Part shown: piece after piece, positions 45,414 through 56,625 of the stretch
How positions within the stretch are numbered: the stretch's first letter is position 1
Layout: every line of letters begins with the position of its first letter
From: Galdieria partita
Taxonomy: Eukaryota; Rhodophyta; Bangiophyceae; Galdieriales; Galdieriaceae
DNA length: 64,000 bases
Direction: 5' to 3'
NCBI GenBank assembly: GCA_025991245.1
Contig: BQMJ01000072.1
Coordinates: 1 to 64,000 of the forward strand
Notes under the pieces: model-generated
What the model saw: only the letters and a program-made list of their open reading frames with translations
Database searches by the model: none
What the model was told of the DNA's origin: nothing
Position numbers and translations under genes: made by a program

Positions 45414-46843
45414 ATGAAACCAGAAGCAACAGAAACAAATGAAAACCGTTTGTTGAGTACAGAAAGTGTTTCTGAAAACTCTATAGAGAAGGAACGAGAA
45501 GCAGATACTACAACTTTTACTTCTTGTCGGACCCAAACAAGTAAGGAGAAACCTTTCTTGAACGGTGTGGCAGACGGAGAGTGCTCACAACTGTTCCACA
45601 ACAGAAGAGCAAACAGTAGTGCTAGTATAGACTTTGAGAGAAATGAAGTTACTGTAGAGCCACCTCCAGAAGCGAAAAGCTGGGACACTAAGAAGTTGCC
45701 TCTGTCTTTACGTGTCAATGGTCGTTACATCAACCCTTGGGAGACTTGGCGTTGGAAAGGGTTTTGGGATTTATTGCGTTGGAAACTTTTTACTCCAGAC
45801 AAGAGCAATGTGCCCACTGAAAGTATTTTGAATACTTCGTTGCCTATAGTTAGAGTAAATAGTTCGCTTCTAGAAACTGAGCCACCTGCCGATCATTTTA
45901 GACTTACTTGGTTTGGCCATTCCTCGCTTTTAATACAGTTTGAAGGCTTTAATATACTTACTGACCCCATTTTCAGTAAACGCTGTTCGCCTCTGAAGCA
46001 CTTGGGACCCAAAAGGTATAGAGGTCCACCCTGTACTGTAGAAGAACTTCCTCAGATTCACGTCATATTGATTTCACATGACCATTATGGTAAGTAACTT
46101 GCCGGAGTCTTTTTTTATATTGCCAACCTTTGCAGATCATTTCGATGAAAGAACTTTGAAGAAGATTTTAAGTTGTCCTAAGAATGACAATGTACATGTA
46201 TTTGTGCCACAGGGTATTCTTTCTCGTATTCGTCGTTTAAGGATTGATTGTTATGGAAATGCAACATTTACAGAGTTGTGTTGGTGGCAAAGAGCAACTA
46301 TTGGCAATCGACTTCATATCATCCTTTCACCCGTGCAGCATTGGAGTAAACGAACTGCATTTGATATATTCGAAACTTTATGGGGTGGTTTCATTGTAAT
46401 AGGAAAAGATTTTCGATTCTTTTTTGGTGGAGATACTGCATATTGTCCTGTCTTTCGCAGTATTGGAGAGCTTTATGGTCCCTTTGATTGTGCAGCTATT
46501 CCTATTGGAGCTTATAGTCCAAGGTAGGAATCATTATGAAACTTTTGGCAACTTCTCAAGTATTGCAAGATGGTTTATGAAAGGACAACATGTTGATCCT
46601 TATGAAGCTGTTAAGATTCACAACGATATTCGTTCGAAACTTTCTGTTGCTATTCATTGGGGAACTTTTGTACTTACCAATGAATATTATCTAGAACCAC
46701 CGAAATTATTGGAAGATGCACTCAACAAAGCTAGCATTTCAAAAGAACAGTTTCTAGTATTAAAACATGGAGAGTCTATAGAGAAAAATTGGAAAGAAAA
46801 TAACCATTTTTTGTCCCCTCCTAATGGTGAAAATGGAATGTAA
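45414..46843 (+). CDS. NAPE-PLD-like metallo-beta-lactamase phospholipase
   Basis: Exons 45,414-46,089, 46,136-46,523 and 46,570-46,843 give 445 residues. A long Ser/Thr/Glu-rich N-terminus is followed by the metallo-beta-lactamase core: [25 protein letters not shown], then the zinc-binding SHDHYDHFD, formed across the first intron, FGGDTAY, and AIHWGTFVL with YLEPP near the end, as in N-acylphosphatidylethanolamine-hydrolysing phospholipase D. It probably hydrolyses N-acyl phospholipids at a membrane. The metal ligands are all visible. The 130-residue N-terminal extension is longer than usual. Confidence 0.9.
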
Positions 46844-46896
46844 TATAATCAACCATCTTACTTTCATAAAGAAAGAATGATAACTTTCATAATTTG

Positions 46897-47800
46897 TTAT
46901 CTCTGAAGAGAATTACTTGATGATGAGTGACGTCGTTTATGTGATCTCCTTTTGGAAGAGTGCTTCCTTGAATAACTTGGGCGGTGCCTTGAACTATCGT
47001 AACTCCCTTTACTTTCTTCAGAGGAAGCTCTTCTTCTCTTGGTGTGACTTTTGGACTGATGAACTCGATGTAATTTGTTTTCACGACTACTTTCAATGGA
47101 TACGCTCCTTCTGCTTCTTTCATGAGGACTAGAAGAATCACGCCTTCTGCTTTCAACATAACGTCTTTCTCTTTCAAAACGACCACGAACAGGAGACTTT
47201 CTTGAGTCAATGAATTCCACTTTGTTGAATGGGCGAGAAACCGTTCTTGTCTTGCTCTCTTTTCCCGATCGGTTAGAAAGTCTCCAGTTAAAAGGGCGTG
47301 AGGACACTCCTCTTCTTCCTCGAAAGAAATCTTGTGCACTTTGTCTGTTCTTGTTCCTTCTCATTTTCTCTCTATATTTTTCAAAGTCTCGATAAAACGT
47401 CACACTAATATTTTTCCCGTCGATAATGCCGCCATCCATGATAGTTGAAGCTTTGATAGCGTCTTCCTCATTAGAAAAGACTATACTACCATATTTCTAA
47501 AGACACTTGAGAAAGCAAAACAAGGTTATTGTACTAATTACCTCTTCTTTTGTATATATCAACTTGTCGATGGAACCAAATAAGGCGAAAATTTCTTTCA
47601 AGTGTTCCTCACAGAGTCTTTCTGAAGTGGGGTATACATACAGTGTTTTGTTGGATAACGTTTGTTCTTCTTCCATCGCATCGTTTGTCGGTCCATCCAA
47701 GCTCTTTATCCTATGATATAAGTGTTCCTAGTCAACCGCATTCGGTACTTACGTGGTTAGACAAAGTCTCCATATGAGTTGCATCCTCCACACTTTGCAT
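46897..47800 (-). CDS. RNPS1/SR45-like RRM and RS-domain protein (269 aa)
   Basis: Exons 47,800-47,753, 47,703-47,542 and 47,496-46,897 give 269 residues. A single RRM spans KTLYVYPTSERLCEEHLKEI through KYGSIVFSNEEDAI to IMDGGIIDGKNISVTF; the MDGG.IDG motif is typical of RNPS1. The rest is rich in Arg-Ser, Arg-Arg and Ser-Ser pairs, a phosphorylatable splicing-factor tail. RNPS1 links splicing, the exon junction complex and mRNA decay. RRM then RS order differs from human RNPS1 but is common to SR proteins, so a generic SR factor is the alternative. Confidence 0.8.
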
Positions 47801-47882
47801 TTGAGTAATCGATTTTCAACAACTTGTTGTGTGTGGAGGATTGTAGTCATAACCGGTGAGGCTTTTGTTTGTTCCAACAAAT

Positions 47883-50420
47883 ATGGACAAATACACGAGG
47901 AAGGCAACTGATGCAACTCGTATATTTACAACGCATATGACAGTGAACGAATTGAAAAGAGCAGTTACAAAGGCAACCCTAGATGAGGAAACCAGGCCCC
48001 GAATGAAGGATGTACAAAGTAAGTAACAGGAATACTTGGAAAACTTTGTTTTCATTCAAGTGTACAAGAAATAATCGATGCCACCTTTTTACGACCCTCC
48101 CCTCATAACACCAAGTGCGGTATGTCTTGTTTGTCTCTCAACAGGTTGCGTTCCTAAGAAAACTTTGGGCTAGGCCCTCAAAAAGTATTGAAGTATATTC
48201 AACAGCGTCTCCGTGCTGGAGAGTGGCCGGTAAGTACTTTCTTGTAGTCTTTTTGAACGACTGAACTTTTTCATGAAGGTCGTCTTGAAAGCATTGTTGT
48301 TATGCCATATCTTGTTGGATGAGGGTAGCAGAGGAGTGATCGAGCTGTTACTTCATTCACCTTTTATCTTCAATTTGCAAGAGTTTCGTGATGCTTCAAA
48401 CCCAAGTGCTTATGATTTTTCTTCCTATACAAGACTATTTGCTCGCTATGTTCAAGAACGAATTGTGACCATTCGTACACTGGTAAGTCAACCATCTTGA
48501 GATACTGTTGATCAGTATGAAATGGGTTTAAAGGGAGCTTTCTATGATACCGTTCGAGAACCACGTAGCTATCAACAGACCGCTTTGCAAGAAAATGAAG
48601 CTTTTCCAACTGGTCAAATCACCGCATTGGATTTGAAGCAAGTACTTAAAGTCATGCCCACTTTAGAGACTCAGGTAAGCCAATTATTTGATGTGTAAAT
48701 AACCCAATATAAAGTGTTGTAGTTGGATGTTTTGACCGATGTTCGTTTGCGTGCAGAAGAATTACACAACGACCTGACTATAGGTATCATGGAAAGGTTG
48801 ATGAAGGATATGTTACCTCTTGTCAATCAAGTATGTGTTTGTTATTCTTCGACCATCAAGATAGATAATAGTAACCACTATTCTGTTGCTAGTTGACCCA
48901 AGGAGTGGAAGTGATTCAGGAAAATTTCTTTACTTTGTCAAAAAGCCGCTGTGAAGAAAGTTTGAAAGTTTATCAAACGTATATTGAATTGATTGAAAAG
49001 GCCAATGCTTTTTTAGCAGTTGGCAATCGGTAAGTTGGATTTTATTTATTTTTGTTGATTTTATTTAGTTGATGGTTGGTTGTGATGGTAGTCTTGGAGC
49101 CACAGAAAGCAATATTTCTTTAGAACATGCCCCATTGGACTATGTTAAAGGAATGGAAGAGCACATATCAACTCTATCAGAGGTAATGTAATAATGTATG
49201 ATTAGCCCAAGTTGGGGTTAAAAATGAAACAGGATGGCAAATCATCGGATACTGCATCGGAAAGAAGGTCTCATGTAGATACGACTCCTCAGTCCTCAGA
49301 ACTACAAAGAGTAGCTAGCGGTGATTATGATGAGGAAGCTGCCCTTGCTGCTGCTATTAAAGCTTCCCTTCAGGTAATGCCTCATTATCATTGAAATATT
49401 TTCTTTACTCAAAGAGATTCAGGAGTCTGTTGGGTCTACTATGATTAATTTTGATGATGATAGTGATGAAGAAGAACAAGTCCAAAGTGACCGAGCATCA
49501 GTTGAAAGTGCTCAAACTCATTCTAAACCAAACAACAACAGCATTGACGACTTTTTTGGTTTAGTAGAGTCCAGTGACCACCGTTCTACAAGTATTTCAA
49601 AACCTGCTCCATCTACCGAGCAGCCAAAGAAGAAGAACGACGATCTGTTAGAATTATTGAGTGATATCAATATCAGTTCTCAACATACTACCTCCAATTC
49701 AGGGCAAAGTAATCTTGTTCCACCCATGAATACAACAAACGTTGCAAATTCATCGAGTTCAAAGGTTCCTGACCCCAATACCTCACAACAACCACAGTGG
49801 AATAATGAATTGGATACACAAGCAGCATTTCACAATATGCAAGGTATGTGGATAAAATATATTTATAGCAACGTAAAGAGAATGTCATGTTAAGGTTACT
49901 ATTCTACTGTTGGAGGTATGAATATGATGCCCATGTTTCCAAGTCAACATGGAATGGTAAACCCTAATATGATGATGACTCCATATATGACTTATGGAGG
50001 TCCTGGAAATTGGTCTGGTATGCCACCAATGGGAGGTTATCCTTCAGGCATGTATATGCAGTATAACAACAATATGATGGGTGGTTGGAACCCATTACTA
50101 GTGCCTTCTATGCAACCACAACAACAAATGTATCCCAACAACTTGAGTTCCAGAATACCAGGAACGGGTAAGACTATTTTCTAATAGTGGATTATATAAA
50201 ATGATGACTAAAAGAGAACATAGCACATTCTCCGCCCGAATATGATTCCAGTTATGTGGAAGGGAGTGATGCGTCTTCTGCTCATCATCATGCCAACACT
50301 TCACAAAGCAATTCGAGTAGAGTGGAAGACAAGCGACAGGACCCTGTTTTTGGTGAGTTGAATCCATTTGGTGTTTCAAGACCAAGCAACGTGAAGGAAA
50401 CAGAGAAACATCAAAACTAA
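47883..50420 (+). CDS. ANTH-domain clathrin adaptor (AP180/CALM-like) with a ubiquitin-interacting motif
   Basis: A gene of about a dozen short introns. The ANTH domain starts MDKYTRKATDATR and continues with NFGLGPQKVLKYIQQR, VVLKALLLCHILLDEGS and FRDASNPSAYDFSSYTRL, giving the helical phosphoinositide-binding module of AP180/CALM. Further on, DYDEEAALAAAIKASLQ (49,324-49,374) is a clear ubiquitin-interacting motif. Downstream are DDLLELLSDI (a clathrin-box-like motif), a Met/Gly/Pro-rich tail and NPFG near the end, which can bind EH domains. It should bend or coat endocytic membranes and may take ubiquitinated cargo. Introns of 33 and 39 bases are among the shortest in the window. Confidence 0.88.
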
Positions 50421-50651
50421 ACTTTCAAATATGACGACCCTGAGAAATTGTCTTGTGTATGGAATCAAACCATTTTATTTGTTCCCAATAAAATATTATC
50501 GAATGATGTTCAAGATTTGCATAGGGAAAAAGCCGGCTTAGACTCGAAACAATACTTTATCAAATATATAGACTTACACCAGGAAGAATATAAAACTCAT
50601 CTGAATAAACTATGTAGCAAAACTCTCCATCAACCCGTCTCCTATTCCTTG

Positions 50652-51957
50652 TCAAAGCCACTTGTTGCAATCACCATTTCCAAACGCTAAAATTTCTTCG
50701 ATACGCGGTATCTTTTGTGATGCATGAGAGTGTGGAGAATCACGAACTTGAATAGAAACTGGTTTTTTAACCTCCACTGCCACACATCCACTATCCTCTT
50801 TAGATGCTGTAATGTTTCTCTTTGGTTCGGTGGATTGGCTTTTCGAATCCTTCGACCCACGTAGTTCGTCAACCTGCGATGACTGATTCTCACTGGATAT
50901 AGATGCTTCATGGAAATTGGAATGGTTGATCAATGAATGTTTTCTCTTCTTCCTATGGACAACCAGAGCTTTGCCATTGAGTTGTTCAAGATAAGGACAG
51001 AGTTTGATAATACTGCTTTGAAAGTCTTCTTCCAATGAAACAGGATTTCCAACCAGATTCAAGACTTTTAGACGAGGCAATAGACTTAAAACCGACAAAT
51101 CCTCCTTATTTCGGATTCTGTTATGCCCAAGATCTAAAACTTTCAAACTCCTATTGGAAGCAAGCGTCGAAGGAAGAGAATCGATGAGATTATCATTCAG
51201 TCGGAGCTCGGTTAATTGAACCAAACGGGACAAATCAGGGATTCTTCGAAGTTGATTATGGGAACAAGATAGTTTTTTCAAAGTAACAATTGATCGAATA
51301 GCGGTAATGTCCTATTCAATGTAAAGACTCGTTTCCTATCCCTTCAATCATTACTACTTACTTGCAAATGATTTCTCGACAAGATAAGACTGTTCAAATT
51401 GACCAACTTGATAAAGCTGTCAAGTGTCGCAATTTTATTATCATTCGCTACCAGAGCTCGCAGCTCCTCACAGTGTTCTATTCCTGCCAAGTTACTGAGC
51501 TGGTTGTGACTCACATTCAGTACTTCCAAATTTCGCAACTTCTCCAAATAGTTGAGTTGGGTTAATTGATTTGAAGACTATGAGGTCGTTCAGTCAAAGA
51601 TGAAATCATATACTGACGTGGAGGCCACTCTGCACTCACCACATTAAGCCAAACCACGTCGACATTATCTTTCAAAAAAGACAAGTCGTGCACAAGATTG
51701 TTGGATATGTCTATTCCTCTCAAACTTGAAAAAAACTTCAAGTTGTCAATACGGGAAACTTGTAACCCTTTTGCTACCTAACTCAAGTCAGTAACTTACA
51801 ATGAGAAAGCCTCACAAACTCTTACTAATTTGGTCTTTGAAGGACACAAAGCTGCAATTTCTGCATATGTTAGCTGCTTACCTCCACTTTCTCCTGTTTC
51901 TTCTTCTTCTTCAAACACAATATGAGTTGCACTATTTGTAAGATTTCCTTTTGACAT
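50652..51957 (-). CDS. Leucine-rich repeat protein (SDS22-like type)
   Basis: Exons run from ATG at 51,957 through about 51,826, then 51,777 onward, 51,547-51,370 and 51,310-50,652 (inner ends approximate). At least seven LRRs of the SDS22 type are visible (LRNLEVLNVSHNQLSNLAG, LRALVANDNKIATL, LTELRLNDNLIDSLP, LKVLDLGHNRI). A cap follows (SLEEDFQSSIIKLCPYLEQ), then a basic, Ser/Lys-rich tail (VVHRKKRKHSL). The N-terminal LTYAEIAALCP is of unknown function. SDS22-like proteins often scaffold phosphatases or cytoskeletal factors; nothing here tells which. Confidence 0.8.
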
Positions 51958-52019
51958 GCCTTTCACGTAGAGCGCTTTTTTTCATTGCATTTTTTCTTTG
52001 GAGGGGCCTTGAAAACTCT

Positions 52020-52607
52020 ATGTGGTGTTTAAAGGAGTATGCCTTTACAAGTATAGCTTTTGGTGTCTGTTACCCTGTGTTTCGTTCTGCTACTAATCAG
52101 TGGTACAAAAGTACCAGTCATATGTATAGTCTTTTATGTCCCAGTTCTGGTGAAGCTTCAAACTTTGGAACCATTCGGACCCGAAGGTTGCTTCCCAACC
52201 TTTCCTCATTTTATGGACAAAGAGGGGCATTTCAAGTTGTTGAAACCTTATCAACTCCAAAAGAACAGAATAGGAAGAGAATCTTGAAAGCCATTAGGGG
52301 ATTTCCTAACGAGTTTAACCACAACTGGAACGCAGATGGTCAACGAAGACTGATCGATGAGTTGGTTGACTTTCCGTGCAAGTTTCAGTTCAAAATAATT
52401 GGTATACGACAAGGCAACTTTGTGGGAGATATAGTAGACAGTGTTGCCGAAGTCTTACAAATTGATCCTTCCTATATGGAAGTTTCAACCAGAGACAAAG
52501 GAAAATATCGAAGCATTACCATCGATGCTCCTTGTAATAGCTCGGAGCAGGTTTATAGTATTTATGCTGCTATTGATAGAGATCCTAGAGTCAAGTTTAA
52601 GTTTTGA
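52020..52607 (+). CDS. DUF493/YbeD-like protein, probably organelle-targeted (195 aa)
   Basis: An intronless 195-codon frame from ATG at 52,020. The C-terminal 85 residues are the DUF493 fold: FPCKFQFKIIGIRQ, then RDKGKYRSITIDAPC and VYSIYAAIDRDPRV, as in bacterial YbeD. The preceding 110 residues are basic and hydrophobic-rich with no domain, typical of a plastid transit region. YbeD-like proteins in plants are plastid-located; their biochemical role is not settled. Confidence 0.85.
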   Translation: MWCLKEYAFTSIAFGVCYPVFRSATNQWYKSTSHMYSLLCPSSGEASNFGTIRTRRLLPNLSSFYGQRGAFQVVETLSTPKEQNRKRILKAIRGFPNEFNHNWNADGQRRLIDELVDFPCKFQFKIIGIRQGNFVGDIVDSVAEVLQIDPSYMEVSTRDKGKYRSITIDAPCNSSEQVYSIYAAIDRDPRVKFKF

Positions 52608-53290
52608 CCTGCTTTTGAGTATGGGCAGTTACTACAGAAGAGTTGTGCAATAGAGAGTGTGGTATGCATATGAATGGGGTGAAAGGAGGTTCATTGTGGG
52701 ACTGAATTGGCATGTCTCTTTGTTATCAAGAGAAATAAATGGATTGTAAGAAAGAATTCGTTGTTGATAACGTTTTTTGGAGTAGACAGAGCATTGCTTT
52801 TGATAAGGTCCATCGAGTTCTACGAATTACTTTTGTCACAGAAATGGGCAAATCTATAAAATGCGACAAAATGTTGTTGTCACAATAGCAAAACTTCACA
52901 AGCTTTGGTTGTATGTTGTGCAAGTATATTGAAACAACTTTGGTTTTATGTTCTTCAACAGAATGAAATAGTGACTCGAGTCACTTTCAACTGTCGGATA
53001 CTGAAAGTACTCCATGCGAATACAATTCCATTCAACAAGAGATAACTCAGCTTGTCTATGAAGAAGATTTCATTTGAATATTTACCAAAACAAGAGAAAA
53101 AGTATGCAAAGAACTTTATAAACTCTATGAAGCATTTCTTTTTCCTTTGATTAGAAGAGTTTCATATACAACAACTTCATTTGTTTTCAGTGACTTGTCG
53201 ATTTCCTTTCTCCATTCACTCAACAAACTGCACTCATACTCCTGAAAGGAACTATCATTTGATGACTAGAGTCGCCTCCAAAATTGTGGC
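52608..53290. other. Intergenic spacer
   Basis: About 680 bases between convergent genes (DUF493 protein + and DCN1-like -). I see no supported gene. Confidence 0.5.
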
Positions 53291-54090
53291 TTATGATTCA
53301 TGTTTGTTGGGTTGTTCCTTCTTTAACCATTTTACAAAGTCATCAATCAATACTGGCCAAGCACCTAAAATATTTCAATTACATCTCCATTGTTGATACA
53401 ATTGTAAAGAAACAAACCATTGTCGTCATAATCAGACAAATCCGTTTCACTCAGTTGGGAAAAGTCGTAAAGTAGATTCCAAGTATCCTTGGAAATACTA
53501 TGGGTCTAATCGATTGTAGTTTTAGTATCTTTGCACTTTAATGAAGGTAAACTCACGTTATTCTTTAGGAATTCCAACCAAGAATCCAAAAGAGAAAATC
53601 TTCCTCGTAGCAAGATATCCCATAGAGCCATAGCAGTTTCTGCAGGTAACGAACGTTGAGAAGGTTCCTTGGAATACTGGAAAACGAACTGATAAAAAGC
53701 TTTAAACTTGGAAGGATCTTCAATTTCCTTCCTCAACGAGCCTACACACCAGTTGGGAACTTTCCCTTTGTTCAAATATCACACACTTACTTAGTTTTCT
53801 TTTTAATTTTTCCAAAGAATCAACTTGCAAGTTGGCTAAACCTTCCACAAACTCTGTTTCGGTAAACTCACAAGTACTCGACGCTCTCAACTTCCAAGCA
53901 AGTACCAAAGTGACTATATCGGAAGGGTCCACTTGCAAATCTTCAAAGAGCTTCTGTAAACCTTCTGCACCGATATAATTACCTTTTATATGATTAGTCC
54001 ATCAACCATAGTAGAAAGTGTAAACTAACCCAAAGGTTCCTTATAAGTTTGGAAGAGTTCTAAGAGAGCCTTCTTATCTGCTCTTTTCAT
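53291..54090 (-). CDS. DCN1-like protein (cullin neddylation factor)
   Basis: Four or five exons between 54,090 and 53,291. The PONY domain is clear: VTLVLAWKLRASSTCEFTE, LEKLKRKL, SKFKAFYQFVFQYSKEPSQ, MALWDILLRGRFSLLDSW, ISKDTWNLLYDFS, and DYDDNGAWPVLIDDFV at the end. DCN1 proteins act with the NEDD8 E2 to attach NEDD8 to cullins. The frame begins MKRADKKALLELF just ahead of the PONY domain, so the UBA domain of DCN1/DCUN1D1 is missing, as in the shorter DCUN1D types. An unseen upstream exon cannot be ruled out, but the ABC gene starts only 42 bases away. Confidence 0.9.
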
Positions 54091-54132
54091 ATATGAATTG
54101 TGTAAGTTGGGGAATGTCGATTGCTGTGACTC

Positions 54133-55362
54133 ATGACAACAACTTTTGTTTTGCAGCACTATTCGCATAAAAGGCTTTTTTATGCACCTTCTTATCATTG
54201 TTTTGGAAAACATGGAAAGTCTTACAAGTTGAAAAACCTTTGCTTAAGAACAAGAGAGTTTTTACTCTTTCATTTGCTTTCTTGTCAAATTTTGGAAATA
54301 ACTCCGGATAAACCGGCAGTGAAAGTCCACGACCTAAGCAAATCATTTAAAATTGAAAAAAGTCGGGATAGCAAGCAACCTTCTCGTGTGGATTCAGTGA
54401 AACAAGTTTCTTTTGTTGCCAATCAAGGCGAAGTTTTTGGTTTACTGGGCCCCAATGCCTCGGGCAAGACCACTTTATTGCGTTGTTTGGCTACTTTGAT
54501 TGCACCTGATTCGGGAAGTTTTGAAATATTTGGAGTTGATGGAGTAAAGCATCCTGATATTGTTCGTCGTTTGTTTGGATATGTGGGACAAGAGGAAAGT
54601 TTTGATAAAGTTTTAACAGGAAGAGAGCATTTGAAACTTTTTGCAGATTTGTATCATTTATCTGGTTCAGAGTTGCGTCATAATATTGAGGCAGTTATTC
54701 AGATATTGAATTTGGAGGAGTTTATTGATCGTTTGACAGGAACTTATTCCGGTGGAATCAAACGTCGGTTGGATTTGGCCATTGCACTTTTATCTCGTCC
54801 TCCGTTGTTAATTCTTGATGAGCCAAGTGTTGGTTTAGATGTTACTAGTCGCAGTATTATATGGAATGTTCTCAAAGGTTATCGAGAGAACGGAGGTTCA
54901 GTTGTTTTGACGAGTCATTATTTGGAAGAAGTCGATATTTTAGCTGATCAAGTTTTGATCATTGAGAAAGGGCGGGTCATTGCTCAAGGACGTCCTCGAG
55001 ACTTGAAAGAGTCTTTAGGAGGTGATCGGGTTACCATTCGAATCAAAGAGTTCACACCATTGGACGAATCCAAAGCAGCTTTGGATATTTTGTTAAAGAG
55101 TGAATGGGTACATGGAGGAAATATAAATCTTTCGCTAGGCAATGCCATAGAATTGGTTGTTTCTTCTGGTGATATGGTAGCGAATGGTATTCAAAAGATA
55201 TTACGTGAAAGAGGTTTTCAAGTATTCAGTTATACACAAAGTAAGCCAAGTCTTGGGGATGTTTATTTAGCAGCTACAGGACGTACTTTATTGGAAGCAG
55301 ATATGGTGGGTCGTGACTCGAGAGATCCAAAACGTATGAAAAAGGAAAGAATGACCATTTAG
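54133..55362 (+). CDS. ABC-type ATPase subunit, lone nucleotide-binding domain (409 aa)
   Basis: An uninterrupted 409-codon frame. Walker A is GPNASGKTT at about 106-114, the signature YSGGIKRRLDLA near 206, Walker B LLILDEPSVGLD near 226-237, and the switch histidine in TSHYLEEVDI. It has one NBD and no membrane domain, so it needs a separate ABC-2 type permease. The order and motifs resemble bacterial DrrA-type export ATPases, common in cyanobacteria and present in plastids. The first about 60 residues are basic and hydrophobic-rich, consistent with organelle targeting. Expected role: export of a lipid or hydrophobic compound, unproven. Confidence 0.88.
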   Translation: MTTTFVLQHYSHKRLFYAPSYHCFGKHGKSYKLKNLCLRTREFLLFHLLSCQILEITPDKPAVKVHDLSKSFKIEKSRDSKQPSRVDSVKQVSFVANQGEVFGLLGPNASGKTTLLRCLATLIAPDSGSFEIFGVDGVKHPDIVRRLFGYVGQEESFDKVLTGREHLKLFADLYHLSGSELRHNIEAVIQILNLEEFIDRLTGTYSGGIKRRLDLAIALLSRPPLLILDEPSVGLDVTSRSIIWNVLKGYRENGGSVVLTSHYLEEVDILADQVLIIEKGRVIAQGRPRDLKESLGGDRVTIRIKEFTPLDESKAALDILLKSEWVHGGNINLSLGNAIELVVSSGDMVANGIQKILRERGFQVFSYTQSKPSLGDVYLAATGRTLLEADMVGRDSRDPKRMKKERMTI

Positions 55363-55426
55363 TCATTGTTTTGGGTAATCAACAAAAATATTTTGTTAAA
55401 ACTTTTCACCACAAAATATGAAAATT

Positions 55427-56561
55427 TTACTCTTTCTTTTGTGCCGATTTTCTTAAACCTTTTTCACGAAGTCCTCGATGTAACTTGGCAACATAACGAA
55501 TCTGCATATATATAAATATATATAGAGAGAGATGCATATCATTAGACAACTATTTCATGCTATTGTATTACACGAACCTGTAGTTTCAAAGGTAAATAAG
55601 AAAGAATAGTCGCTATGCATTCATGAAACCAATAAGGATTAGAACAAACTTCGTATCCCACACTTTGTAAACTATCGCGAGCAAGTCTTGCCGCTGAAGG
55701 AACTGCTAAACTGGATTTACGTATCTATTACACTTATATGAGTCTTCCACATAGTTTTGCATAAGAAATGACATGCCTTGCTCATTTCACTTGTAACAAA
55801 GAATGGAGTCACACTTTGTACAATAATACCAGAAGATTCCAATTCACCAGCAAGCGCTGTTGCCAATGCATTCTCATAGGCTTTCGTACCAGAATAAACA
55901 CTTAAATAAGGTGCAGGACTTAGGACACCACCACCTGAACTAAGAAATAAAACAACTCCCTTTCTTCGTTCGACCATCTTCGGAACAACTATTCTCGTTA
56001 TCCTTTGAGTCGCTACAATATTCACTTGAAGAATTTGATCCATCTTTTCTTCTTCCATCTCTAAAAACGCAGTGGGCAAACTCACATTAACTCCCACATT
56101 ATTTACCAACACAGAAACAGTCAAACTATTCAACTGATTCTCCAACTGTTTCCAGTCTTCAGAAGAAGCCTTGGCAAAGTCAAAACTGATGACTTGACTC
56201 TTAGCACCTTTGCTTTCTACTTGCTGAGCTACATCTCGTAACTTGTCTATAGAACGCGCAAGAAGAGCCACATTCAAACTAGCAACGTGGTGAAAACTCG
56301 AAAAACAAAAGTACAGAAAACATACCCTCTTTTTGCAAGTTCTACTGCATAAGCTGCTCCAATACCATAAGAAGCACCCGTCACTACTGCCCACTCTCCC
56401 TATTTCTCACTTGAATAGATTCTTCAACACTAAAAAGAATAACCTACTCGATAAAGTTCCCACGAAAAAGGTTTTCTAAACCAGTGACGATAAATAAACC
56501 TGATAATATGAAATATTGAATATTGAAGGAACAAGGCTCCTATGATAGACAACCACGCCAT
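55427..56561 (-). CDS. Very-long-chain 3-ketoacyl-CoA reductase (SDR family)
   Basis: Several short introns between 56,561 and 55,427. The N-terminal MAWLSIIGALFLQY is a membrane anchor, followed by FSWELYR and then WAVVTGASYGIGAAYAVELAKRG, the NAD(P)-binding site, VLVNNVGVN, SSGGG, and YSGTK with the catalytic Tyr and Lys. The C-terminus ends basic (KGLRKSAQKKE), like an ER retrieval tail. It fits the reductase step in fatty acid elongation at the ER (KAR/HSD17B12). Hydroxysteroid dehydrogenases are close relatives and cannot be separated by eye. Confidence 0.88.
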
Positions 56562-56625
56562 CCTAACTACTACTTTCGGACGCCAATAACCCCAATCAAC
56601 CAATCATTTGGGCAGTTGAAAGAGA

